Part shown: positions 55,925 through 64,000 of the stretch, one piece after another
Layout of the letters: every line of letters starts with the position of its first letter
How positions within the stretch are numbered: position 1 is the stretch's first letter
Origin: Galaxea fascicularis
Taxonomy: Eukaryota; Cnidaria; Anthozoa; Scleractinia; Euphylliidae
Length of the DNA stretch: 64,000 bases
Assembly: GCA_948470475.1 (NCBI GenBank)
Contig: OX419347.1
Span: 17,071,675-17,135,674, forward strand
Reading direction: 5' to 3'
Program-made: the position numbers and the translations under genes
The notes under the pieces: generated by a model
The model's database searches: none
What the model was told of the DNA's origin: nothing
The model's input: the letters and a program-made list of their open reading frames with translations, nothing else

Positions 55925-56210
55925 GCATGATATTAGAGCTTGCCGTCCTATCAGTGCGCGTTGCGTGCCTATGTTTTAATGATGTGTATTCCTTGTCAAT
56001 GATTAAGGAGAATGTTTACTGTAAGGCTATGGCAATCTCTTTACCAGTCCATACTTGATATCAGGGTTGTGCCGGCAGACAAGGGCAACTCATGATTTTA
56101 GAGCTTTCCCTCCCATCAGTGCGCATTGCGTGCACATGATAAGTACGTCCATGATAAGTATAGCCTTGATGCTAGATTGTGCCGACAGGAAAGGACAACA
56201 CGTGGCCCAT
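55925..56210. repeat. Diverged tandem duplication
   Basis: ATTAGAGCTTGCCGTCC and TTTTAGAGCTTTCCCTCC are each followed by ATCAGTGCGC(G/A)TTGCGTGC, then by GGTTGTGCCGGCAGAC and GATTGTGCCGACAGGA. These represent two unequal copies. Confidence 0.6.
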
Positions 56211-57177
56211 AAAAGTTAAAAGAACTATAGGTTCGGATTAATTATGACATAGCCCTACTCTTGAAAGTTATCTATAACGTCTTTATGAGGAACTCATGAA
56301 AAGCAGCATTTATGACGCATAAGAACGAGGTCTGAAAATAGGCTGTTTCCAGTTTCATCTCAATTAGAAAATGAATGAAGAGTGAAGGAGTAAATGTGTG
56401 TGAGTACGTTCATAGCAAAAGTAGGGTTGCTTATTCTTTTGTAGGCTTCAAAGAAGGGGATTGTTGAAGGTACCTAGACTGCAAAAAAGTTTTTTTTTCT
56501 TGAAATCGTTCTTGTCAAGGCGCGAAGCGTCGTGATTCAAAATCGCTCTCTGTGTAATTTCTCGCGCGCGAAGCGCGGGAGCCTCATGCGGCATTTCTCC
56601 CCAGTCTCACTCTACGTTTTCACCCTCGCTCCAGATCTTTCGTTTGACAAGTGCTTGCATTCTTGACCAACTAAAAAATACGGCTGTTTTGCAGTCTTCA
56701 TTGTACCTCACTTGCCAACATTTCTCGTTAGCGGGTACCTCTTAAAAAGGGGCACAAAATCACGGTCCGGGTGATTTTTGCCAAATTAATAGCCTGTACT
56801 TTTGTAACCCCATGTAAGTAGACACCTCTCGAAAGTGGACAGCTGTGCTCAGTTCCGAGGGTGATTGCTTTCTGGTGATTTGACTGCAATGGTCTGTTAA
56901 GAATATCATCTTACACCGATAAACGGGGAAGGGTGTGGTCGAATGATCCTGACGGTTATTTGAGAAAAACATTGATTTGCAGATAACATTTTATTTGTTT
57001 TGGCTTCAGAGGCAGCCGATCTTTCGCTGATAAAGGAAGCGTTCCAGTGCACTTTCAGTACGGTATTTCTTGTCGCTTTTGTAGTGTCATTCTTATTTGC
57101 TTATGAATTGAATAAAATTTTATTTGAACTTGAAGTTTTTGTTGGTGTCGTCATTTCCATCTGGTTGACGTTGCAAG

Positions 57178-57801
57178 CAAAGTGTACATACATACATACA
57201 TACATACATATACTTTTTGGTAAGGCAGGTCGGTTTGTGGCAACCCGAAGGCTGGTGTGGACCTGCCAGCAACTCAATTAAAATTCATATTTACACGCAA
57301 AACTTAAATATAAATAATAAAACTTCTAAAAATTTAAGACTAAAAGTATAAAAAGTCTGATTGTTTTGATGATATCATACAGGCCTCTTTTTCGAATTGA
57401 ATTTGGTCCAGTATCTTTGAGGCCTGTCTAAGTTTTTGTTTAAAAAGTTGATAGGAGGAAGCATCCTTGATGGCTTTAGGTATAGTATTCCAGACAATGG
57501 GTCCTCTGTACCTTACACTATTTCTGCCAATGTTGCTGTTGTACCGTACATGTGAGAAGTGATTTATACGTCTTAGGGTATAACTAGTATTGATGTTACG
57601 AGTTTCAAATAGTGCTGAGAATTGATCGGGTAAGCTATTATGATAGGCCTGGTACATTATGGAAGCTATCCTACGTTTATAGATATAGACTAGAGGTTTC
57701 CATTTTACAAGGTCAAGAACGTCAGTGTCAGAAGTTTCGCTGGGCAGTTTATGAATTAGTGTCGTGTAGTGTCGTGTACAGTTCAGGGCCCTGCTGTTCA
57801 A
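57178..57801 (-). mobile_element. 5'-truncated LINE: C-terminal end of the ORF2-type protein plus 3' tail
   Basis: A 153-codon minus-strand ORF (57801-57340) resembles the region after the reverse-transcriptase domain of jockey/CR1-type non-LTR elements, with segments RRIASIMYQAYHNSLP, FSHVRYNSNIGRNS and YRGPIVWNTIPKAIKDAS. The 3' end runs to a (TGTA)n microsatellite at 57178-57210, the tail type of such elements. The reverse transcriptase itself is missing. Confidence 0.75.
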
Positions 57802-58289
57802 AAGCCATCAGCGCTAATCCTTGTTCAAAAATTCAGTTAGGAGTTTATTTCTTTATCCACAAACGTTGTTCAAAGTTGATATTCTGCAAAGTTTTACTGA
57901 GATTAGGCGAGTCAAACTTGAAAATTAGCAAGCTGCAACCGAAACTTTCACCCAGAAGTTAAAAAAAGAAAAAAGGAAAACTGTAATCATAGTATTCGCC
58001 AATCCTGGATCGGATTAAGTCAACTAATCAGCTTTCAAACAGCCCGGCCCAGATGATAATCCTTTGCTTTCAAACCTCTATATGATCCCCAGTCTCAACA
58101 CACAGACATCCAGCTGAAAGTAGGCCCTGCAAATCGTGTGTATTTGCGTTCAACGAAGAAGAACGCATACTAATCGCACATCCCTGTCGTCAAACCCAAT
58201 CTAACGCTCACTCCATCCCCAAGAAAGAGACAGCCAACAATGATTTTATGATTCTTCGGGGATGGTCGGAATTGGAAAGTTCCAGTTAG

Positions 58290-59085
58290 TCCCTGTGAAA
58301 AACGATCGCCCTCCTCTCCTCTTTTCTCCTCTCACCTCCCCTTCCCTCCTTCCCTTCACATTCCCGCTTTTCTCCTCTCGCCTCCCTTCCCCTCCTTTCC
58401 CCTCCCATTCCACTTTTCTCCTCTCGCCCCTCCCGTCCTTTCCCCTCCCATTCCCGCTTTTCTCCTCTCGCCCCTTCCCCTCTTTCCCCCTCCCATTCCC
58501 GCTTTACTCCTCTCGCCTCTCCTCCCCTCGTTTCCCCTCACATTCCCGCTTTTCTCTTCTCGCCCCTTCCCCTCTTTTCCCCTCCCATTCCCGCTTTACT
58601 CCTCTCGCCTCTCCTCCCCTCGTTTCCCCTCCCATTCCCGCTTTTCTCCTCTCGCCCCTTCCCCTCTTTTCCCCTCCCATTCCCGCTTTACTCCTCTCGC
58701 CTCTCCTCCCCTCCTTTCCCCTCACATTCCCGCATTTCTCTTCTCGCCCCCCCTCCTTTGCTTTCCCGTCTCCTTTCCACTTCTATCCTCTCTAGCTCTT
58801 TTCTCTTCTTCTCTTCTCCTCTCGCCTCCCCTCCTCTCTCCTCCTTTTCCCTTCCCTTCTCATCCCTCTCCCCATTAGCTCTCTTCTTTTCTCCTCTCCT
58901 CTTCTCTCCTATCCTATCCTACCCTCTCCCCACCCTTCGCTCTATAAACCCCCCTATTTTCTCCTCCCCTTCCCACCCCTCTCCTCTTTAACTCTCTTCT
59001 CTTCTCCTCTCCCCTCCCCTCCCTCCCCTCCCCTCCTCTCTTCTCTCCTCTTCTGTATCTTTGCATTCTCTTTTCTTCACTTTTC
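58290..59085. repeat. 0.8-kb polypyrimidine tract with internal ~45-bp periodicity
   Basis: The + strand is almost purely C and T. A unit of about 45-90 bases containing CCCATTCCCGCTTT and CTCCTCTCGCC recurs between 58360 and 58735, then decays into CTCCTCTC words. ORFs on both strands are compositional artefacts. The tract has potential for intramolecular triplex (H-DNA). Confidence 0.9.
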
Positions 59086-61460
59086 TTCCTGTTTCGGGTT
59101 CTCTTCTTGTTTTTTGTCTACCAGAGTCGTCTCTCAGTTTCTCGAAGTTCTGCTCAGTCTCTTTTTAAGCTATGTTCTCATTTCTTCTCTTTCTCTTGTT
59201 TTCTTTTGTTTCGTTTCGTTTTTACTGGAATCAGCGTAAACTCCTAGAACAGAGTGGAACAATGACGAGCGACCCTGGTTAAACTTTGGCTGTAAGACTC
59301 GGAAAATTTATGAAAAGTTGAGCAAAAACGTCACCAGGAGCAACTTACTATTGACTACTGCTGCTTCTAAGGTAAGCGTTTTATTGACTTAAAAATATTT
59401 TGACAATTTACTGACATTTTCACTTAGCAGTTTTGGTATATTTTCAATTTTGGCAACTTCTTGATGTTTCTCTTTGCTTGCACTAAACTTATTAACCAAT
59501 TAAAAAGCCGATCATCTCATACGCGCTGTTTTATTTTCTGATGGTCAAATATGTAACTAATTGTAAAATTTACAACACGAGAATACTCAAAAGCAGTTAA
59601 GATGTCGACAGTAAGATGCTACAACAAACCTGCGTCAATCGAGATTTAAAAGAAAAGCGTGCGTTCCGCGAAGTCCAAAGATAGTTTGGAACTCTCTGAC
59701 CTCCCTCCATCATCAGAGACAGTTCGTTGACATCAAAGTATCAATAGTGCAAACCTTGTGATCGCCACAGCATTAATATAAAACCGCAGCCAGGCAGCAC
59801 AAGTTAGCCATTAGGGCGAGCGTGATAAGTATAATTTAAAAGTGCAGCGGAAATGGTCGGCAAAATCGCAGGCTTATGAACAGAGCACAGCCACGATCAA
59901 AATACACGGAGTAATCTATGGACAGAAACACGTGAAACAAAACAGATTTCAGCGGCGTCTGTCGGAATCGTCTTTATTGTTGCTGCGAGTGTAATTGCTT
60001 GTTGTACTCCCCACTTCCGTGCATTAACAACATAACATAAAAAGGTAAGTACTTTAAGGCATTGGGTTTGTTACAGTAACTCTCCGAAACATGGCACAGC
60101 TAAGGCGTACCAGCTGTCTATCTCTGTTGTGAAGAGCAACTGTAAGGCCAGTAGAGCAAGGCGGACTTTAGAGTACAGGAGGAACTTTGACCACAGATTT
60201 TAACTTGTTTATCTAAATAGATCAACCGGTTCTGAGGAGGTAGCTATGGAAATCCTTTCTCCCATCCCTTTGATATTGTCGATGTTACTTCTTTTTCGCG
60301 AGCAGAACAATCATCACAGTATGTTGATTTCCTCTTCACTACGACCCCTGCCTTTGTTTCTAGAACGGCCTCCTAAAATTACTCGAGAATCCGACGAAGT
60401 ATTGGCCCGATGTTGATTTTGTTTATCATTTTATTTGTTTTTGTGGTCATTGATTTCGGATTCGTCACGGTAAATCGACTAGTGTAATCAGATAATAAAA
60501 GCATTTTCAATTTTAACTACTTGTATTAGTTTAACTGATGAAATGGATCCTGATTGTTTGTCTCAAGTTTTCGTTCTCTTTTTACGTAGTTGTGAATAAT
60601 AACATATATAAAAAGAAGTGAACTACAACAATGGTAGTTTTAAACAGCTTCGCAACGCCGGTCGCTTTCAGTCAACAAAGCACTTTTGGCCAAATTGCAA
60701 TATTCATTTCTCCTTAGGGCAGCTCTCTAAAAATAAATGGACACAGAATAAAAGAACGAAAAAGATACCACTTGGAAATGTCATCGTCAGCCAACCAAAC
60801 ATGCCTTGAATGACATCACGACTTTACTTAATCTGTCACGGTCAGTCGGGTAAAAGTTATGTTGCGGTATGCGAAACCGCACAAACTAATGTTTGCAGTT
60901 TACTTGACAGATCATTGTCTTCGCGGAAAAGGGTCGTTTTGTTCGGTTTTATTCATTACAAAAGACGTGCATCTCTACGTGGCTCAACACAAAGCTAAGC
61001 TAATCCCTGTCTTTTGAATCCTCTGTTTGTGAGTACACATTTTGGACAGTCATTAAAAAGCGATTACTAAAGTGGAGTTTGTCCCTGGGGAGTTTTGAGT
61101 GATAAAGTGTGTTTAGTTGCCAACTGTGTTTTCACTATACAAATTTAACCTGTTTATGAACTCTTATCAGTTTACAAGTGTGTATTGTTACGGAGCTACA
61201 TTTTTGAGCTTCTGTCTGCTAACTTTTGTTGTTACACTTTGCAGTGGTGGTTTAGTGTAAAGTTTTGGTATTGTATCATTCTCGTCCCCGGATGTGTTGA
61301 AGAGACTACAACTTCCTCCATGCAATATGGATAAAACCATGAAGTACAGCCGCAATAGTTTTGCCGTTCAATTAAGTGAAAATAACATTGCAAGATGGTT
61401 AGAGAATTGATTGCTGTATCACATCTGTCAAGGAATTAACAGAGTTCGTTCATCACAACT
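59086..61460. other. Upstream region and possible 5' UTR exons of the ankyrin gene
   Basis: Donor-like sites occur at 59372 (TCTAAG|GTAAGC) and near 60043 (AAAG|GTAAGT). An acceptor-like site lies at 61244 (CACTTTGCAG), about 215 bases before the start codon. A spliced untranslated leader is plausible but unproven. No other gene is seen. Confidence 0.3.
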
Positions 61461-62498
61461 ATGTCTTTGCCATGTCTTCATCAAGCTGTTTCTTCTGGAA
61501 GGTTGCATCAAATACGTTTGTTGTTGGATATCGGTGTCAACCCGTCGCTTGTAGACAATCAAGGTCGTACACCGCTCATGATTGCGGCACTCGTCGTCAA
61601 AGAGACGGCAGCGTTACGGATTGTACGGCTTCTTCTTAGCCGCGGGGCGCGTACAGATTTCGTGGATCATCTTAGTAGGACGGCTTTGTCGTACGCGTGT
61701 GAACACGGCCACTGTAAACTTGTTAAGCTTCTCATAGACGAAGAGTATGATATAAATATGGCTGACAAGGAAGGTAATACACCACTCATGTATGCCGCTA
61801 TGTCTGGTAGCGTGCCGACGCTACGTGAAATATTACACTTTGTGCTGAAATACAGACTTAATGTGGACTTGAGAAACAAGCGAGGCTTCTCTGCATATCT
61901 CTTAGCGACAAAAATGGCACATCATGAATGTGCTCACATACTTAAAACAGAAGCAAACGCTTCGGATTGCGTGCGTGATACGGAATTTTTCATGAGTGAC
62001 AAAGAATGGGCTAAGAAAGTGAAGAGAAACTTGAAAAAAGAGAGAGTTGACATGACTGCTCAGCAAACTCGTCCTCGGACATCTCTTGAACTTCGTCGCG
62101 CTCACATGGTAAACCCGCGGGCGTTATCCCGTCTAACAGCCCGAAGTGAGCCCGCGGGAACGACTCGGAAGAGCGGACTGATAAACATGTGGTATTTTTC
62201 ATCTGTGCAACGAGATGACATTGAGCATGCGTGCATATCGCGTGTCTCAAGCGCGTCCTCGGCATCCACCAACAGCCGAAAAAGCAGTATACCCTCAGTA
62301 GCTCGCACACAAACTCCTGATCTACACGCTATATTCAGTCAGTATGTCTTGATTGACAACACACCAGCGGTCACCATAGCAGACCGCAGGTACCCAGCAT
62401 CCTCTCACAAGCTTGCAGATTCCATTCCTCCCACAAGGCCTGCGCTGAGAAGCTCCCGTCTAAGCACAAGTAGGAAAAAGGTTTCTATTCTCAGATAG
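61461..62498 (+). CDS. Single-exon ankyrin-repeat protein, 345 aa
   Basis: It starts at an ATG with A at -3 and ends with TAG. Residues 1-165 form about five ankyrin repeats: LHQAVSSGRLHQIRLLLD; GRTPLMIAALVVKE to LLSRGARTDFVD; SRTALSYACEHGHCKLVKLL; GNTPLMYAAMSG to LRNK; and a degenerate RGFSAYLLATKMAHHECA. The C-terminal half is basic and Ser/Arg-rich without a recognised domain (KKVKRNLKKE, SSASSASTNSRKSS). There is no signal peptide or membrane span. The layout, N-terminal ankyrins plus a disordered basic tail in one coding exon, resembles the ANKRD34/ANKRD63 type, but I cannot assign orthology. AATAAA signals follow within 350-450 bases. Confidence 0.8.
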   Translation: MSLPCLHQAVSSGRLHQIRLLLDIGVNPSLVDNQGRTPLMIAALVVKETAALRIVRLLLSRGARTDFVDHLSRTALSYACEHGHCKLVKLLIDEEYDINMADKEGNTPLMYAAMSGSVPTLREILHFVLKYRLNVDLRNKRGFSAYLLATKMAHHECAHILKTEANASDCVRDTEFFMSDKEWAKKVKRNLKKERVDMTAQQTRPRTSLELRRAHMVNPRALSRLTARSEPAGTTRKSGLINMWYFSSVQRDDIEHACISRVSSASSASTNSRKSSIPSVARTQTPDLHAIFSQYVLIDNTPAVTIADRRYPASSHKLADSIPPTRPALRSSRLSTSRKKVSILR

Positions 62499-63373
62499 CA
62501 GGATATCTAAGAACAAGGGACCGGACAATTTTGGTCTGGCACTGCTGGCTCACATAATCTTAGTCTCTAAAGCAGAACGACCATTACTGACTCACTTTAG
62601 AATTCAGATAAAGAGACAATTTACTTCTCTTTTAAACGCAGGTGATTAAAGAGATACCTCTAAACGGAAGTCCTGACGAAAGATTGTCTCTGTATTAGAA
62701 GTACAAAGCTATAAGATGATTTATCATGCGCCTTTAATTTAAAGGAAGATCGGTTATTTACGAAACAGTAGTAACACCTTTAGATAGCTTGTTTCCCAGT
62801 ACAGTTTTTTTGTGGGCAAACAGTGCGCAAAATAAACTGAAAAGCTCTTAGGAAATAAAACTTTGTTTTTATCGCTGCTTGTCTCCAGTTGAATGTGATG
62901 TGCAGGTTATAAAAGTAAATCAAGAGGACCTATGAATAAAAAGGAGTGTTAAGATTTTCTGAAGCGCTAATAATATTGTTCGAAAAATAAGCTGAGCATT
63001 ACGTATGCTTTGTCAAGTAAAACAAAACTTGCAAAGAATTGAAAACCTTGGTTTCACAAAGCAAATTCTTACTCTGCAGAAACGAAGTTCCTTTATCTTC
63101 CAACAACTCTCAGGCGATGATCAAACTTCATAGACAGTGAACGTTGATTTCATTCTGTTAATATTAAAGAAAAATCGTATAGAACATACTATTAATATTT
63201 TAAAACAATGCCTGATTCATATATATTACAACCAACAAATAAAATTCACTTACACTTGGCAATGAAAAAATACCCAATTAATCATTTGGAGGTAAGAACC
63301 CCATTTAATACTTTGGAAAGTTTTTCGGAATATGTCCAAAACACGTGCCCTTCTCTTGAAGCTTAGCTGCAGC
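62499..63373. other. Convergent intergenic region
   Basis: The 3' UTR of the ankyrin gene, with AATAAA at about 62830 and 62855, meets the 3' end of the minus-strand gene at 63374. No ORF of interest is present. Confidence 0.5.
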
Positions 63374-63793
63374 TCAATTGCAGGCGTATTTATATAAGGC
63401 CCAGAGTAGTTTGAAGAGCTTGCGGGGTATGATCCAGGGGTCATCCATGATATCCACCAGTAGGCCCCTCCCAATATCGCGTCCTTCTGGAGAACACATC
63501 GCTCGGCGCCATACTTTGAGCAGCAAGCCTTTGGTGTTAGTGTTGATGCTGTCAAACAAGCTGATTGCCAAGATTGCTCGATTTTGCGCCGAGCTCAGAT
63601 CCCGAATGAAAGGAGCCTTATCACTGCTATTTAACATTCTTGGCGGCAGCCCAGTCTGCTGGCCAGCGGTATTTATGAGGTTTGTTTGGTAATGCGTAGC
63701 TGCAATAAACTCGACAAGTAGAGCCCAGCCCACTCCGAATTTCCTTTCAGGCGTAGATAGCAGAGTGGCTTCTTTGGTGAAAAGGGGAAGCGC
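63374..63793 (-). CDS. Terminal exon (139 aa) of an unrecognised gene
   Basis: On the minus strand an acceptor (ATTATCCAG) at 63794 opens an exon that reads to TGA. It contains PLFTKEATLLSTPERKFGVG, WALLVEFIAATHYQTNL, KAPFIRDLSSAQNRAILAIS, LLLKVWRRAM and MDDPWIIPRKLFKLLWALYK. The sequence has no low complexity and has the hydrophobic periodicity of a folded helical domain. The open frame extends upstream only through AT-rich Leu/Tyr-rich codons typical of an intron. The 5' part must lie beyond the window. I do not recognise the family. Confidence 0.5.
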   Translation of the reverse strand, partial: ALPLFTKEATLLSTPERKFGVGWALLVEFIAATHYQTNLINTAGQQTGLPPRMLNSSDKAPFIRDLSSAQNRAILAISLFDSINTNTKGLLLKVWRRAMCSPEGRDIGRGLLVDIMDDPWIIPRKLFKLLWALYKYACN

Positions 63794-64000
63794 TGGATAA
63801 TATAACAAAAATAATAAATAAATGAATAAATAAATAAGAGGAAAGCAAAGACATTTACGATTACATGGATAGTGGCACATTACGCATTAAGCTATTTTGT
63901 TATATTTCTGACGGAAAGCTAGACATATTTCTTAAAAAGACAAAAGAAAGTTTATGCGACTCGAACCCTGCCAGGATTTCTTTTCTGAGAGACGGATCAA

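Noticed and set aside
58262..58991. ORFs of 60-177 codons rich in Ser/Pro/Phe or Arg/Gly/Glu
   Set aside because: They are products of the polypyrimidine tract; both strands are open for compositional reasons.

Overview
This is a eukaryotic nuclear window from an invertebrate animal. Genes are split into many small exons with GT-AG introns of 0.1-4 kb, intergenic DNA is AT-rich, and tRNA-derived SINEs, palindromic MITEs and microsatellites are abundant. Conserved proteins (RPF1, an AKR1A1-like reductase, a RAVER-like RNA-binding protein) and the style of the repeats fit an anthozoan cnidarian, probably a stony coral. That assignment is an inference.

Layout. (1) 1-13.4 kb, + strand: the 3' part (14 exons, 1,199 residues in the window) of a gene with a helical N-terminal region and two tyrosine-kinase-like domains in tandem, both lacking catalytic residues. 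(2) 13.4-16.3 kb: intergenic repeats; 16.3-16.8 kb: a small unrecognised basic protein on the minus strand. (3) 17.6-24.9 kb, minus strand: a complete 8-exon RPF1 gene (Brix-domain ribosome biogenesis factor). Its fourth intron holds a 2.3-kb array of a 33-bp unit, and an unexpanded inverted relic of the same repeat lies in its last intron. Its second intron holds a hammerhead-ribozyme-like motif. (4) 25.3-30.9 kb, + strand: a complete 6-exon aldo-keto reductase, divergent from RPF1 across about 0.4 kb. (5) 33-40 kb: no recognisable large gene, but several short ORFs each encoding one membrane span and a polar tail; two are clear paralogues inside a local segmental duplication. (6) 40.7-52.1 kb, + strand: a complete 14-exon RAVER-like gene with three RRMs and a long Pro/Gln-rich tail; its introns hold a solo LTR, pogo-, hAT- and other TIR elements, and a SINE. 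(7) 52-61 kb: repeat-rich intergenic DNA with CCAAT boxes, a MITE, a LINE fragment and a 0.8-kb polypyrimidine tract. (8) 61.5-62.5 kb, + strand: a single-exon ankyrin-repeat gene. (9) 63.4-63.8 kb, minus strand: the last exon of an unrecognised gene that continues beyond the window.

The recognised genes are unrelated in function: ribosome assembly, carbonyl reduction, and RNA splicing/PTB co-regulation. RPF1 and the reductase may share a bidirectional promoter. The most original material is the putative microprotein cluster, the tandem pseudokinase, the hammerhead-like motif, and the 33-bp array, which looks like an internally expanded terminal-inverted-repeat element. All exon models were made by hand from splice-site signals and reading-frame continuity. 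No database search was run, so comparisons with known families are from memory.
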